This document shows positions 1 through 10,732 of a DNA stretch of 64,000 nucleotides, one piece after another. Within the stretch, counting starts at the first letter, position 1; each line of letters begins with the position of its first letter. The DNA is taken from contig QCJR01000001.1 of the NCBI GenBank assembly GCA_003215895.1, positions 123,155 to 187,154 on the forward strand, written 5' to 3'. The stretch comes from Prochlorococcus sp. AG-409-D14 (lineage in GTDB: Bacteria > Cyanobacteriota > Cyanobacteriia > PCC-6307 > Cyanobiaceae). The notes below the pieces were generated by a model. It did not search any database. It worked only from the letters and a program-made list of their open reading frames with translations, and was not told the DNA's origin. Both the position numbers and the translations under genes were made by a program.

Positions 1-165
1 TGGGAAAGCCAGACCAGCATCAAGAATCATGATGTCGTCTCCATATTCAAAGACGCATGTATTTTTTCCGATTTCTCCAAGGCCGCCTAAGGGAATAATC
101 CTCAAGCAAGGAGATTTTGATTGATTATTTTTTGAACCTTGAGAATTCATTGAACTTGATGTCAT
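1..165 (-). CDS. rnj: Ribonuclease J, N-terminal fragment
   Basis: The first 55 codons of a minus-strand gene that runs off the left edge. After a polar, Ser/Asn-rich leader of about 20 residues comes [13 protein letters not shown], then a strand ending ILDAGLAFP. This is the characteristic opening of the metallo-beta-lactamase/beta-CASP RNases of the RNase J family. These enzymes combine endonuclease and 5'-exonuclease activity in mRNA decay and rRNA maturation. The catalytic His/Asp motifs lie outside the window. Start is the ATG at 165; a second ATG lies five codons further in. It points the same way as dapA and asd and lies 74 bases beyond dapA, so read-through into it is possible. Confidence 0.85.
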   Translation of the reverse strand, partial: MTSSSMNSQGSKNNQSKSPCLRIIPLGGLGEIGKNTCVFEYGDDIMILDAGLAFP

Positions 166-239
166 GGAAAAATTTATGTAAAAAAACTTGGTTGTTACCT
201 AATTAAAGCCAATCCCAATCTTAATAAAGAAGGAGTAGA

Positions 240-1148
240 TCAAATCAATCTCAAAGAAGAGAGTATCTTCAAGAGTTCTTCTTTCATTTCGCTGTTTAAA
301 GAGACTAAAGGACTTCGAGGAGGTCCAACAGACCAACCAATCAGTTGGAGGGCTGCTTTCACAGGAATGGGATTTGTGGTTGCAAAAAGGGATTTGAAAA
401 GAGGTTGTAGTTTCTCGTGCAAATAAAGTGAATCAGCATATCTACCTTCTAAAAAACTCTCTATAATATTCTTCAAATTAGGACCAACTAAATGACTTGC
501 GACACTGACGACACCTACTGCCCCTACTGAAAGCATTGGCAAAACCAAAGCATCATCACCGCTATAAATAGCTAAACTTGATCCACAATAGTTTCTTAAT
601 TGAGTCACTTCCTCTGTTGTGCCACTTGCAGCTTTAAAACTGACTACATTACTGCAATCCATAAGCTTACTTACAATACTAGGCGATATTGAACAACCTG
701 TCCGCCCGGGAATGTTATAAAGCATTAAAGGTAACTGTGGAGCAGCCTTAGCGATAGCGCGAAAATGAACTTCTAATCCTTCTTGAGGTGGTTTGTTGTA
801 ATAAGGCACCACAACTAAAGCACCATCAGCTCCTGAATTTGCTGCTTCCTTTGTAGCTTCAATTGCCTCAGAGGTCGAATTGCTTCCTGTTCCGGCCAAA
901 ACTTTAGCTCTTGAACCTAAGGAATTCCTCACTGTTACCAACATTTTTTGCTGTTCTTGCCAAGTCAAAGTCGGCGACTCTCCTGTGGTTCCACACACAA
1001 CGATTCCATCTGAACCTTGATCAACTAAATAATTTGCCAACTCAGCAGCCAACCCATAATCAACATTGCCATTTTCATCAAAAGGAGTCACCATTGCCGT
1101 TAGCATTCTTCCAAAAGGAGCTGGTGATAATAAAGCTGACTTACTCAT
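240..1148 (-). CDS. dapA: 4-hydroxy-tetrahydrodipicolinate synthase
   Basis: Condenses pyruvate with aspartate semialdehyde, the first committed step of the lysine/diaminopimelate pathway. The 302-residue length fits the family (about 290-300). Visible motifs: GTTGE at 53-57, the tyrosine pair in PYYNKP (115-120), YNIPGRT at 144-150, and FKAASG at 171-176 whose Lys172 is the expected Schiff-base lysine. The ATG start overlaps the stop of the upstream asd gene in an ATGA arrangement, so the two are very probably co-transcribed and translationally coupled. Asd makes one of the two DapA substrates, so the pair is a metabolic unit. Confidence 0.96.
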   Translation of the reverse strand: MSKSALLSPAPFGRMLTAMVTPFDENGNVDYGLAAELANYLVDQGSDGIVVCGTTGESPTLTWQEQQKMLVTVRNSLGSRAKVLAGTGSNSTSEAIEATKEAANSGADGALVVVPYYNKPPQEGLEVHFRAIAKAAPQLPLMLYNIPGRTGCSISPSIVSKLMDCSNVVSFKAASGTTEEVTQLRNYCGSSLAIYSGDDALVLPMLSVGAVGVVSVASHLVGPNLKNIIESFLEGRYADSLYLHEKLQPLFKSLFATTNPIPVKAALQLIGWSVGPPRSPLVSLNSEMKEELLKILSSLRLI

Positions 1149-2179
1149 GATTTTTTTGGCAGTAGAAGTTCAGCAATTTGTACTGCATTCAGTGCAGCTC
1201 CTTTGCGAATTTGATCTCCACATAACCATAGTTCCAAAGCATTAGGGTTACTTATGTCCTGTCTGATACGACCAACAGATATAGGGTCTCTACCATTTAC
1301 ATCCTGAGGCATTGGGAAACGATTGTTTTCCCAATCCTCAAGTATCTCAACTCCTGGTGCAGATTCCAAAATCTCATAAGCTTCTTTTACTGGGAAAGGC
1401 TTTATAAATTCAATATTTACTGCTTCAGAATGCGCTCTTAAAACTGGAACTCTGACACATGTTGCAGTCAAAGAAAGCTGAGAATCTCCAAGAATCTTGC
1501 GAGTTTCATTAACCATTTTCATTTCTTCCTCGCAATAATTATTGGATTGCAATGGGGAATTATGCAAAAAAAGATTAAATGCCAAGGAATGAGGTAGAAC
1601 TTTACTTTTCGGAGTCACACCATCTAAAACTTCTTGACTTAATTTTTGTAATTCTTCCATTGCCATTGCACCCGCACCACTAGCAGATTGATAGGTTGAA
1701 ACGACAACTCTCTTAATAGGAATATGTCTAGTCAATGGGGATAGAACTAACGCCAATAAAATAGTTGTGCAATTAGGGTTGGCAATTAAACCATTGTGCT
1801 TGCTTGCATCAACAGAATTGACTTCAGGAACAACTAAAGGAACGTTTTTGTCCATTCGAAATGCACTTGAATTATCGATCATCAAAGCTCCTGAAGTTTT
1901 AATGGCATCTTTCCACTTGCGAGATATGGAACCGCCAGCCGAAGCTAAAACTAAATCTACATTTTTAAAACTCTCTTGAGTAGTTTCTTGCACTCTCAAT
2001 TTAGTTCCACGAAACTTCTGAATCTGCCCAGCTGAGCGGTTAGAAGCCAATAAGATTAATTTCTCTATAGGAAAAGATCTCTCTTCAAGCAAAGACAATA
2101 ATTCCTTTCCCACAGCTCCACTTGATCCAAGGATCGCAACTGTAAGAGGTCTATTTGGAAGAAGAAACTGTGGGTTCAA
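1145..2179 (-). CDS. asd: Aspartate-semialdehyde dehydrogenase
   Basis: NADPH-dependent reduction of aspartyl phosphate to aspartate semialdehyde, supplying lysine, threonine and methionine synthesis. The 344 residues are standard. The N-terminal nucleotide-binding loop is GSSGAVG (18-24). The catalytic cysteine sits in NPNCTT (Cys137), and RAHSEA carries the expected active-site histidine. No ATG or GTG is available upstream in frame before a stop, so the start is the TTG at 2179. This gives only about ten residues before the first beta strand, which suits the family. It is divergent from tig, with 153 bases between the two starts. Confidence 0.95.
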   Translation of the reverse strand: MNPQFLLPNRPLTVAILGSSGAVGKELLSLLEERSFPIEKLILLASNRSAGQIQKFRGTKLRVQETTQESFKNVDLVLASAGGSISRKWKDAIKTSGALMIDNSSAFRMDKNVPLVVPEVNSVDASKHNGLIANPNCTTILLALVLSPLTRHIPIKRVVVSTYQSASGAGAMAMEELQKLSQEVLDGVTPKSKVLPHSLAFNLFLHNSPLQSNNYCEEEMKMVNETRKILGDSQLSLTATCVRVPVLRAHSEAVNIEFIKPFPVKEAYEILESAPGVEILEDWENNRFPMPQDVNGRDPISVGRIRQDISNPNALELWLCGDQIRKGAALNAVQIAELLLPKKS

Positions 2180-2332
2180 ACTTGATAAAGAGAATAAAAA
2201 GGTTTAACAAAAAATTTTTTCTTATTGGAAAAATCAACAAATAACAAATTTTTCGATACTTTTTAGGCCACAATAGCTTTGGAAGTGAATTAACGCTTTC
2301 TTACGCTAACCAAATTTGAGAATTCCGTTTCA

Positions 2333-3751
2333 ATGAGTGCTGCCAAATTAAAAGTAACAACCAGTTCAAAACCTAATAGCAGAATTGCTGTGGAGGTTGA
2401 GGTGCCCGCAGATCGATGCAAAAATAGTTATAACGAAGCTTTAAGCAAACTCAGCAGATCGATCTCAATTCCTGGTTTTCGTAAAGGCAAAGTTCCAAAA
2501 GCAGTAGTGCTTCAGCAACTTGGAGTCAAAAGAATACAAGCCTCTGCACTAGAGTCACTATTGCAAAAAGTATGGACAGAAACATTAGATCAGGAAGGAA
2601 TTGAACCTTTATGTGAGCCTGAACTCGAAGATGGCTTCGAAACTATTTTAGAAACATTTAATCCTGAAAAAATTCTTACATTAAAACTTGAAACTGATAT
2701 TGCTCCGATTCCAACTTTAAAAAAATCGTCAGGTCTAACTGCTGAAGTAGAAAGTTTAATCTTTGATCCAAAAAGGGTAGATGAACTTATTGAACAATCC
2801 CGAGTCCAACTTGCAACTAAGGTCCCAGTTAGTGATCGAGCAGCAAAAAAAGGAGATATTGCGCTATTGAGTTTTAAAGGGAGTTTCTCCGATGATGGAA
2901 GCGAGATTGAAGGTGGAAGCGCGGATTCAGTAGAAATAGAACTGGAAGAAGGCCGAATGATTCCTGGTTTCATTGAAGGAGTAATTGGAATGAACATCAA
3001 TGATGAAAAGACATTAAAATGTGAATTTCCTAAGGATTATCACCAAGAGGAAGCCAAAGGCAGAAAAGCTGAATTCAAAGTCAATCTGAAAGATTTAAAA
3101 ATTAAAGAATTACCAGAACTAAATGACGAGTTTGCTAAACAATCAAGCGATCAAGAAAATATGGCTGACTTACGTGCAGATCTTGAAAAGAGGCTCAAAG
3201 AAGATACTGATAGAAAACAAGTAAAAAAGCGTCAAGACTCACTTCTTGACGCTTTAGTAAGGGAGCTTGAAGTTGAGCTACCAAAAAGTCTAATTGACCA
3301 AGAAGTACGAGTAATTGTTGAACAAACAGCCCAAAATTTTGCCCAGCAGGGCATTGATGTCAAATCAATGTTTACTCCAGAACTCGTGAAATCGCTAATG
3401 GAGTCTTCAAAAGGGGAAGCAGAAAAAAAACTTCGACAGAAACTCGCTTTAAAAGCTCTGGCTAAGGCAGAAAAAATTGAGGTTTCACAAAAAGAAATCA
3501 ATGAAAAACTCAAAGAAGTAGAAGCTGATATCGAATTATCAAAAGAAAAGAATATCGATGAGGGTCGTCTTAAAGATGCTATTACTGATGATCTATTACA
3601 AGAAAAATTATTTGTCTGGCTTGAGGAGAATAATACAGTTATTGAAAAAGCCCCTGATAAATCTAAGAGTCAAAGCAAGGAGAAAAGTTCTAAAAAGAAA
3701 ACAACAACTACAAATAAAGAAAAGAAAAGTTCTAAAACACCCAAAACCTAG
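2333..3751 (+). CDS. tig: Trigger factor (ribosome-associated chaperone and prolyl isomerase)
   Basis: Binds at the ribosomal exit tunnel and shields nascent chains. The ribosome-docking signature GFRKGKVP is at residues 48-55. The FKBP-type peptidyl-prolyl isomerase domain spans about 165-260, and a long helical C-terminal chaperone domain follows. At 472 residues it is longer than the E. coli protein (432). The extra length is a Lys/Ser/Thr-rich tail from about residue 440 to the end that looks disordered. The downstream order clpP-clpX is a widely conserved neighbourhood for tig in bacteria and joins folding with proteolysis. Confidence 0.96.
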   Translation: MSAAKLKVTTSSKPNSRIAVEVEVPADRCKNSYNEALSKLSRSISIPGFRKGKVPKAVVLQQLGVKRIQASALESLLQKVWTETLDQEGIEPLCEPELEDGFETILETFNPEKILTLKLETDIAPIPTLKKSSGLTAEVESLIFDPKRVDELIEQSRVQLATKVPVSDRAAKKGDIALLSFKGSFSDDGSEIEGGSADSVEIELEEGRMIPGFIEGVIGMNINDEKTLKCEFPKDYHQEEAKGRKAEFKVNLKDLKIKELPELNDEFAKQSSDQENMADLRADLEKRLKEDTDRKQVKKRQDSLLDALVRELEVELPKSLIDQEVRVIVEQTAQNFAQQGIDVKSMFTPELVKSLMESSKGEAEKKLRQKLALKALAKAEKIEVSQKEINEKLKEVEADIELSKEKNIDEGRLKDAITDDLLQEKLFVWLEENNTVIEKAPDKSKSQSKEKSSKKKTTTTNKEKKSSKTPKT

Positions 3752-3793
3752 TTTCTACGCATAGATTAAAAGAATTACTAACAAAAGTTTAAG

Positions 3794-4450
3794 TTGATTG
3801 AAGCAAGACAAAATCATCCCATCAATAGTTCATGGAATAACTCCTTTCTATATTCAGGACCTGGAGTTCTTCCAACAGTAATTGAACAATCAGGTCAAGG
3901 TGACCGTGCATTTGATATTTACTCTCGATTACTTCGTGAAAGAATCATCTTTCTAGGAACTGATGTAAATGATCAAGTTGCCGATGCATTGGTTGCTCAA
4001 ATGCTTTTTTTAGAAGCTGATGATCCTGAAAAAGATATTCAGTTGTACATCAACTCTCCTGGAGGATCCGTAACTGCGGGCCTCGCCATCTATGACACCA
4101 TGCAACAAGTCAGTCCGGATGTCATAACAATTTGCTACGGCCTAGCCGCAAGTATGGGGGCCTTTCTTCTCTCTGGAGGGACAAAAGGTAAAAGACTTGC
4201 ATTGCCTAATTCCAGGATAATGATTCATCAACCTCTTGGTGGAGCTCAAGGTCAAGCAGTAGAGATTGAAATTCAAGCCAAAGAAATTCTCTATTTAAAA
4301 GAAACTCTTAATTCATTATTAGCTGAGCATACTGGGCAAAATATTGACAAGATTTCAGAAGACACTGATCGAGACCACTTTCTTTCTCCCCAAGAAGCGG
4401 TTGAATATGGCCTGATCGACAAAGTAGTTTCCAGTCTCAACTCCATATGA
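3794..4450 (+). CDS. clpP: ATP-dependent Clp protease proteolytic subunit
   Basis: Serine peptidase that assembles into the two-ring chamber working with ClpX. The catalytic triad is readable: Ser120 (AASMG), His145 (MIHQP) and Asp194 (DRDHF). The spacings of 25 and 49 match the E. coli enzyme exactly. The oligomer-core motif NSPGGSV is at 87-93. The start appears to be TTG at 3794, giving a 218-residue protein with a roughly 35-residue leader. Cyanobacteria carry several clpP paralogues, and location next to clpX suggests the canonical ClpX partner. I do not assign a paralogue number. Confidence 0.95.
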   Translation: MIEARQNHPINSSWNNSFLYSGPGVLPTVIEQSGQGDRAFDIYSRLLRERIIFLGTDVNDQVADALVAQMLFLEADDPEKDIQLYINSPGGSVTAGLAIYDTMQQVSPDVITICYGLAASMGAFLLSGGTKGKRLALPNSRIMIHQPLGGAQGQAVEIEIQAKEILYLKETLNSLLAEHTGQNIDKISEDTDRDHFLSPQEAVEYGLIDKVVSSLNSI

Positions 4451-4555
4451 ATCATTAAGGAAGGCTGACAAGGCATCAATCCTCCATGATCCTATTAAAT
4501 GAGACTGAATAAATTAACTATCGGTCTTCTATTTTATCTGTTTTTTTAGAGCTCG

Positions 4556-5914
4556 ATGGCAAAATTTGAGGCCCATCTTAAATGCTCCTTCTGTGGCAAA
4601 GCCCAAGATCAGGTGAGGAAACTCATTGCTGGTCCAGGAGTGTACATATGCGATGAATGTATCGACTTATGCAACGAGATTTTAGATGAAGAACTAATTG
4701 ATACTTCAACTCATCAAAGAAGTGGGCATGAGCAAAGCCGTAAAGCGAAAACTGCCACAACAACAACTGCTAAACCCGCACCAACTTTGGCGTCCATACC
4801 CAAGCCCATTGAAATTAAAAAGTTTTTAGATGATCAAGTAGTCGGGCAAGAACCAGCAAAAAAAATCTTATCTGTAGCTGTCTACAATCACTACAAAAGA
4901 CTGGCATGGAAAGGTGACGGGTCTGGCGAGACTGATTTAACGGCAACAAAATTACAAAAATCTAATATTTTGTTAATTGGTCCAACTGGATGTGGCAAAA
5001 CATTACTTGCTCAAACATTAGCCGAAATGCTAGATGTGCCTTTTGCTGTTGCTGATGCAACAACACTTACTGAAGCTGGATATGTTGGGGAAGACGTAGA
5101 AAATATTCTTTTACGACTACTACAAAAAGCAGATATGGATGTTGATCTAGCACAAAGAGGAATTATTTATATTGATGAAATTGACAAAATTGCTAGAAAA
5201 AGTGAAAACCCATCCATCACAAGAGATGTCTCCGGTGAAGGCGTGCAGCAAGCTCTTCTAAAAATGCTAGAGGGTACCGTCGCTAATGTGCCTCCGCAAG
5301 GAGGAAGAAAGCATCCTTATGGTGATTCTATTCAAATTGATACAAGCCAAATACTCTTCATCTGCGGTGGAGCTTTTGTTGGTTTAGATGATGTAGTGCA
5401 AAAAAGACTTGGCAAAAATTCAATTGGTTTTATACAAAATGAAAACAGGGCCCGAACCAAATCTAATCGAGATCGTAATTGTGCAGACCTAATTAATGAC
5501 CTTGAGCCTGATGATCTAGTGAAATATGGGCTAATTCCAGAATTTATTGGGAGAATGCCTGTTAGTGCAATATTAGAGCCATTAAATGCTAAAGCTCTGA
5601 AGTCTATTCTCACAGAACCAAGAGATGCCTTAGTAAAACAATTTAGAACCTTATTGAGTATGGATAATGTAGAACTCTTATTTGAGGAAGATGCTGTTGA
5701 GGCAATTGCACAAGAAGCTTATAAAAGAAAAACTGGAGCCAGAGCTTTGCGAGGAATTGTTGAAGAAATCATGCTAGATCTTATGTATAGCCTTCCATCT
5801 CAAACCAAGATTAAAAATTTCAATGTGACAAAAAAAATGGTTGATGAAATAACTGGAGGAAAAGTTGTTCCTCTCTTATCCAATGACAAAAGAATCGTTC
5901 AGGAATCTGCATAG
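4556..5914 (+). CDS. clpX: ATP-dependent unfoldase ClpX
   Basis: AAA+ unfoldase that recognises substrates and threads them into ClpP. It has the N-terminal zinc-binding domain (Cys10, Cys13, Cys32, Cys35), a Thr/Ala-rich linker at about 60-80, Walker A GPTGCGKT (142-149), the pore loop GYVGED (175-180) and Walker B IIYIDEID (203-210). A sensor-2 type ARALRG follows near the C-terminus. The 452 residues are slightly longer than E. coli ClpX because of the linker. It follows clpP by 105 bases and starts with ATG. Confidence 0.97.
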   Translation: MAKFEAHLKCSFCGKAQDQVRKLIAGPGVYICDECIDLCNEILDEELIDTSTHQRSGHEQSRKAKTATTTTAKPAPTLASIPKPIEIKKFLDDQVVGQEPAKKILSVAVYNHYKRLAWKGDGSGETDLTATKLQKSNILLIGPTGCGKTLLAQTLAEMLDVPFAVADATTLTEAGYVGEDVENILLRLLQKADMDVDLAQRGIIYIDEIDKIARKSENPSITRDVSGEGVQQALLKMLEGTVANVPPQGGRKHPYGDSIQIDTSQILFICGGAFVGLDDVVQKRLGKNSIGFIQNENRARTKSNRDRNCADLINDLEPDDLVKYGLIPEFIGRMPVSAILEPLNAKALKSILTEPRDALVKQFRTLLSMDNVELLFEEDAVEAIAQEAYKRKTGARALRGIVEEIMLDLMYSLPSQTKIKNFNVTKKMVDEITGGKVVPLLSNDKRIVQESA

Positions 5915-6064
5915 ACAAATTAATTTTAAATACCTTTTTTAAATTTAATTAGAAGAATTATAAAATTTTCAAAAATTAAATTAGTCAAATATTTGATGAA
6001 TGAATATCAATTTTGAATATGATCAAATAAACCAAGATTAAATTCATAAATATTTGAATTGCAA

Positions 6065-7762
6065 ATGATAAAGACGTTTGAGCCGTTACATCATAAATAT
6101 CGACCAACAAGCTTTGATGAGCTTGTTGGTCAAAGTCCAATTACATCTACATTAAAACAGGCATTAATCAGTAATCGAATTGCTCCTGCATATATATTTT
6201 CTGGGCCTCGAGGCACAGGTAAAACATCAAGTGCAAGAATTTTTGCAAAATCTTTAAATTGCTTAAAAAGTGAAAAAGCTACAACTATGCCTTGTGGTGA
6301 ATGTGAAATATGTAAGGGAATTAATGCTGGCAATGCATTAGATGTGATTGAAATTGATGCAGCTTCCAATACAGGTGTTGAGAATATTCGTGACCTAATA
6401 GAAAGGTCTAGATTTGCACCAGCAAAAGCTCGATGGAAGGTTTATGTAATAGATGAATGTCATATGCTCTCAACCGCAGCTTTTAATGCACTTCTAAAAA
6501 CCTTAGAAGAACCCCCTCGTCAAGTCGTATTTATTCTCGCAACAACAGATCCGCAACGAGTTTTACCTACAATACTGAGTAGATGTATGCGGTTTGATTT
6601 TAGAAGAATTGCTCTAAATGATTTAGAAAATCATTTAATTAGTATTGCTAAAAAAGAAGACATTTCAATCAACGATGAGGCAATATCATTAATTGCAAAG
6701 CATTCTCAAGGCGGGTTAAGAGATGCTGAAAGTTTACTTGATCAAGTCAGTTTACTGCCTCCACCAATAACTCAATTCAATATAATTAATTTGATAGGGG
6801 CTGTACCAGAAGAAGAATTAATTTTATTAGCTAAGTCTTTAATACATAAAGATCCGCATTCTATTCTAAATATTTGTAATCGCCTAATTAGCAAGGGGAA
6901 AGAGCCAATTGCTATTTTACAAGGAATAGCGTCTATATTAAGAGACTTAGTTGTAAAAAAAGTTACAAACGAACCAACAAATTTATGTAATATTTCTCAG
7001 GAAAATAGTCAACCTTTAAAAGATTTAGCGACGTCTATTAATCTTGATCAAATACTCAACCTACAAGCTAAATTAAAAGGATCTGAAAACTATATAAGAA
7101 ACAGTAATCAACCAAAATTATGGTTGGAAATTAACTTGCTTGGAATGCTTTCGGATAACGATTCCAAAAAGGAAAACAGAAAAAAACAATCCTTTATAAA
7201 AACAACCATATCAGATGATGATGTACCTAAAAATGAACATCAACAAGCAGAAAGCATTAATCCTAATTCAGACAAAGAACTAATTAAAAAACAGACTTTT
7301 GAAGACGATTCCAAATCCAGAGAAACTTTAAATCTTGATGATATTTGGAAAAAAGTCATAGCCATGTTAGAGCTTCCTTCCACAAAAATGCTACTTTCAC
7401 AGCAAGCAAAATTAATAAATTTAACCTCAGATTCTGCTGAAATAGCAATTTCAGAAAAGTGGATAAATATGATTCAAAGTCGAAAAAGCCTAATTGAAGA
7501 TGCTTTTTATAAAGCGATAGGGTCATCAACTAAAGTTCTTTTAATACAACAAAAAGATAAATTATCTGATCCAAGAAAAGATGAAAAAGCTCCTGAAAAA
7601 ATAAAAGAAAAAAATCAATTTAAAATTGACAGAGCCCCAAATAAAAATAATTTTGATGAGGAGATAATAGAACCACAGAATAATTTAGAGTCAAATTCTA
7701 TTGATGAAAAAGCCAAGCAATTTGCCGACTTCTTTAATGGAGAAATTGTGAATCTTGAATGA
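6065..7762 (+). CDS. dnaX: DNA polymerase III subunits gamma and tau
   Basis: Clamp-loader ATPase of the replicative polymerase. Walker A GPRGTGKT lies at residues 47-54, followed by zinc-module cysteines (CGEC at 77-80 and Cys83), DECH at 130-133 and the sensor motif ATTDPQRV. From about residue 370 the protein turns Lys/Glu/Asn-rich and poorly conserved, then has a tau-like C-terminal region. I prefer the ATG at 6065; a TTG two codons upstream is also open. There is no intein, although inteins occur in some cyanobacterial dnaX genes. A seven-A tract at 7180-7186 sits just after the ATPase core, where gamma-forming slippage occurs in some bacteria. The gene is convergent with the next one. 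Confidence 0.95.
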   Translation: MIKTFEPLHHKYRPTSFDELVGQSPITSTLKQALISNRIAPAYIFSGPRGTGKTSSARIFAKSLNCLKSEKATTMPCGECEICKGINAGNALDVIEIDAASNTGVENIRDLIERSRFAPAKARWKVYVIDECHMLSTAAFNALLKTLEEPPRQVVFILATTDPQRVLPTILSRCMRFDFRRIALNDLENHLISIAKKEDISINDEAISLIAKHSQGGLRDAESLLDQVSLLPPPITQFNIINLIGAVPEEELILLAKSLIHKDPHSILNICNRLISKGKEPIAILQGIASILRDLVVKKVTNEPTNLCNISQENSQPLKDLATSINLDQILNLQAKLKGSENYIRNSNQPKLWLEINLLGMLSDNDSKKENRKKQSFIKTTISDDDVPKNEHQQAESINPNSDKELIKKQTFEDDSKSRETLNLDDIWKKVIAMLELPSTKMLLSQQAKLINLTSDSAEIAISEKWINMIQSRKSLIEDAFYKAIGSSTKVLLIQQKDKLSDPRKDEKAPEKIKEKNQFKIDRAPNKNNFDEEIIEPQNNLESNSIDEKAKQFADFFNGEIVNLE

Positions 7763-7776
7763 ATAAAATAATTTAA

Positions 7777-9093
7777 TTAAGAACCAATATGATCAGTTTT
7801 TTCCCAGATCAAAGTCTTACGATATAATGACATTTTAAAAACTACAAATGGTATGACTATAAACCAATGAGCAAGGTAAATTGTTGCTCCAAGTAGATTA
7901 ATAAAATTAGGATTTGGTAATCTTGGACCTTCACTATTTTGAGAACATCCTTTCCAATAAGCTAAACAAGAAATACCGAATGCAACTATCGATAAGGGCC
8001 AATATAATGGCATCTCAAATAGAATAATAGATACTATAAAATCTATAAATGAAACAACTGGTAAAACATATTGTAACAAGAAAAAGCAAGATAAATCTAT
8101 TTTCTTAAATCTTGATAACCGTTTAGAAATCAATAAGGGCCAATAATCAAAAAACCTTTGCAAACCTCCCTCAGCCCATCTTTTTCTTTGTCTAAATAAA
8201 GCTGAAAATGATTCGACTGCCTCTTCTTGAATAGGGGGATCCCACATTATTACAATTGGGGATCGGGTTAATAAAAATCTGAAACTTAAATCTAAATCGT
8301 CAGTGATAGTTTGTTCATTAAATCCACCACAAGATTCAAGAACTTTTCTATTAATTAATTGGCCATTACCTCTTAATTCAGAAACACCACCACTAGCAAG
8401 TCTACCTCTTTGAATAACAGCATCCATTGCCATCTCCATTGCTTGATAAAGAGCAATTTGATTTAACTCACAATTCACAACTGATTTCCTTAACTGCACA
8501 CCCGACCATCCACCATTCAAAGCAAGAGCCATAGCTCTAAGTAATACGTTGCTCTTTAATTGTGCATCAGCATCAAGAATAAATAACCAGTCTCCATCTG
8601 TTTTATTCAATACAGAATTAAGAGCTCCTGATTTACCACCACCACTCATTATTGGTCGACTTAAAACATTGATTTTAGAAAAACTTTTACGTAATTTTTG
8701 CAATAACTCAGGTGTTCGATCTTGACTTCCATCATCAATTATCCACAGAGACAGTTTCTCCTCTGGATATTCAATTGATAACAGTCTTGAAACTAATCGC
8801 TCTATTACATTCTCTTCATCACGTGCTGCCACCAACACATCCACTTTGGGAAGAGTTTTAAAGAAATTTTTATCCTTAATTAGGTTCTCATCTTGTAATT
8901 TATAATTTTCTCTTCGATCTCTTAAAACCACTCTCAGCCCATACCCCCCCAGTAGCACAGCTAAAACAATTGAAGGGAATAAATTCTTGGTAGGTTCCAT
9001 CAAATGAGGAAAAATTCCTGCCAAAGTGCAGCAAATCAAAAACAATATTGATTTAATGCGTCGGTTTTCTCCACTGATTTTGGCTAAAGCCAT
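7777..9093 (-). CDS. Membrane glycosyltransferase, family 2 (possible glucosyl-diacylglycerol synthase)
   Basis: A processive-type GT2 enzyme. Two hydrophobic helices (about 15-30 and 38-56) precede the catalytic domain, with three or so more after residue 330. Motifs: DDGS at 120-123, the DxD-like DADAQ at 174-178, TDDLD at 264-268 and RQRKRW at 301-306, equivalent to the QxxRW motif. In cyanobacteria this architecture includes the enzyme that adds glucose to diacylglycerol as the first step to galactolipids of the thylakoid. That is my best guess because those lipids are required and the length fits (438 residues). Another envelope glycan synthase cannot be excluded. The gene next door also acts on the envelope. 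Confidence 0.72.
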   Translation of the reverse strand: MALAKISGENRRIKSILFLICCTLAGIFPHLMEPTKNLFPSIVLAVLLGGYGLRVVLRDRRENYKLQDENLIKDKNFFKTLPKVDVLVAARDEENVIERLVSRLLSIEYPEEKLSLWIIDDGSQDRTPELLQKLRKSFSKINVLSRPIMSGGGKSGALNSVLNKTDGDWLFILDADAQLKSNVLLRAMALALNGGWSGVQLRKSVVNCELNQIALYQAMEMAMDAVIQRGRLASGGVSELRGNGQLINRKVLESCGGFNEQTITDDLDLSFRFLLTRSPIVIMWDPPIQEEAVESFSALFRQRKRWAEGGLQRFFDYWPLLISKRLSRFKKIDLSCFFLLQYVLPVVSFIDFIVSIILFEMPLYWPLSIVAFGISCLAYWKGCSQNSEGPRLPNPNFINLLGATIYLAHWFIVIPFVVFKMSLYRKTLIWEKTDHIGS

Positions 9094-9138
9094 GGAGTAT
9101 TACTTTTATCAACTAGTAACTCTAAGAGGCTTTGATCA

Positions 9139-10692
9139 CTAAGGCAAAAATCCATATTTAGTTTTTGGATAATAATGAGAGAGAATTTGTTTAGTAGTCC
9201 ATCCATTTTTTGCTAACTCTATAGCTCCAGACTGAGACATTCCTACTCCATGTCCAAAACCACCACCAGAAAACAACCATTTACCTTCTTTAATTTCTTT
9301 AACAACAAATAATGTGCTTGGTAGTTGTCTAAAGACGCGTCGAATTTCATCAAGTTTAAGGAAAATTTCTGAACCCTGCATTCCGTGAATTTTCAACAAA
9401 GTCACTCTCCCACTACTGCCTCTGGTTACAACCTCAATTTTGTTTGGAAAAAAAGAATTGGTTACTTTTTGAGCTTGGTTAAGCTGTTTAGATATTTGAG
9501 AGGACTCTAAAGTTCTTTCCCATCTAAAAAGGGGATGATCAGAACCAAAAGCCTCAGAATTAGAAAATAAAAAAGAATTCAAATATTTTTCATTCGATAG
9601 AGGCAAATCAACTGTACGAGTCCACTGTTTTGGTCCATCCAAGCGCATTTTTAGATAAGGAACTTGATTAATTGACCATGCTTCATCTACCGAAGCCATT
9701 ACACCACCATTGGTCGCGTGATAAACAGTATTTATTGGCTTTTTATTCCAAGTCAGAATTTTCCCAGCAGTTGATCGTATAGCCGTTTTTATTTTTTGAT
9801 TAGCTTTAGATGGATCCTTATAAACCTGACATTGCGTATCACTGCAAAGATTGTATCCATCAACTTTGAATCTATGGCTATTAGCCAAAGCCCATGTTCT
9901 AGCTAGTACAGCTTGCGCTGCTAGTGCTGCTTCAGGAGAGCTGGCGCCAATTTCGTAAGGAACAACTCCACTTAAATATCTCTCAATAGGAACATGCTCA
10001 ACTAAAGTCCAACTACCATATGCATCTGGCTGGATCGAAAACGGACCCATGTATATTCCCTTTTCCCAGCGCAAGCCATCAGGGGCATGCAATGAAATGG
10101 GACCTTTAAGAGCAATCTTTCCATTATTTCCATATAAATAAGGTAAAACAGCCTTTGAAACTTTAATTTTCTGATAAGTAGACTCAATTGATACTGGAAT
10201 TTCGGTGTCGCCTGACACCCAAACCTCCCAGTCAAATGGATGCGCAATAGTTGATTCAATACCTTTATCTTTTAAATCATTTGCCAATCTTTCAGCAGAC
10301 TCGAAACTTGCGAACGGACCAATTGTCTTTCTAACAAATACCTTTGGATTTAATAATTGTTGTGAACGCCAACCAATATTAATTTCTTTCGCTTTGTGAA
10401 TGACTCCATCAGCATCTTTCAGAATCAAGTTTCTGCCATTACTTACAAGCCTCAAAGATGGCGAACTATCATCATTAATTGTTTCCTTTCCTAAGTATGG
10501 CTTGATCCCAACAAGTAGCACATTTTTTTCTAAACTAATCAGAGGCGTATCAGGAGGCGCCTGATGAGTTGCAAAAAACTTAGTTTTGCGGGAAATGGCA
10601 TTACAAACTTGATTTGAAGAATGCACAGCTATGGAGAAAAGCAAACCAAAAACAAAAAAATGCTTTTTAGCCTGCAAATAACTTTTAATCAC
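9139..10692 (-). CDS. SpoIID/LytB-domain protein (cell-wall amidase modifier or lytic enzyme)
   Basis: A secreted protein of 517 residues starting at GTG. Residues 1-33 form a signal peptide with a hydrophobic core FFVFGLLFSIAV. A SPOR-like stretch (FVRKTIGPFASFESAERLAN region, about 120-165) could bind glycan. The SpoIID core follows: ERYLSGVVPYEIG, then AAQAVLARTWAL, SDTQCQVY, and the closing GGGFGHGVGMSQSGA. In Bacillus, SpoIID is a peptidoglycan lytic transglycosylase, and LytB is an amidase enhancer. The cyanobacterial homologues are widely conserved, but I know of no established precise role for them. It lies directly upstream of the glycosyltransferase gene on the same strand (45-base gap). 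Confidence 0.82.
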   Translation of the reverse strand: MIKSYLQAKKHFFVFGLLFSIAVHSSNQVCNAISRKTKFFATHQAPPDTPLISLEKNVLLVGIKPYLGKETINDDSSPSLRLVSNGRNLILKDADGVIHKAKEINIGWRSQQLLNPKVFVRKTIGPFASFESAERLANDLKDKGIESTIAHPFDWEVWVSGDTEIPVSIESTYQKIKVSKAVLPYLYGNNGKIALKGPISLHAPDGLRWEKGIYMGPFSIQPDAYGSWTLVEHVPIERYLSGVVPYEIGASSPEAALAAQAVLARTWALANSHRFKVDGYNLCSDTQCQVYKDPSKANQKIKTAIRSTAGKILTWNKKPINTVYHATNGGVMASVDEAWSINQVPYLKMRLDGPKQWTRTVDLPLSNEKYLNSFLFSNSEAFGSDHPLFRWERTLESSQISKQLNQAQKVTNSFFPNKIEVVTRGSSGRVTLLKIHGMQGSEIFLKLDEIRRVFRQLPSTLFVVKEIKEGKWLFSGGGFGHGVGMSQSGAIELAKNGWTTKQILSHYYPKTKYGFLP

Positions 10693-10732
10693 AACAAAAA
10701 TCTCCTTTCAGCAAAAATTTAGTAATTTTGGG

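Noticed and set aside
911..1150. Open frame opposite the start of dapA
   Set aside because: dapA is unambiguous on the other strand; no independent signal for this frame.
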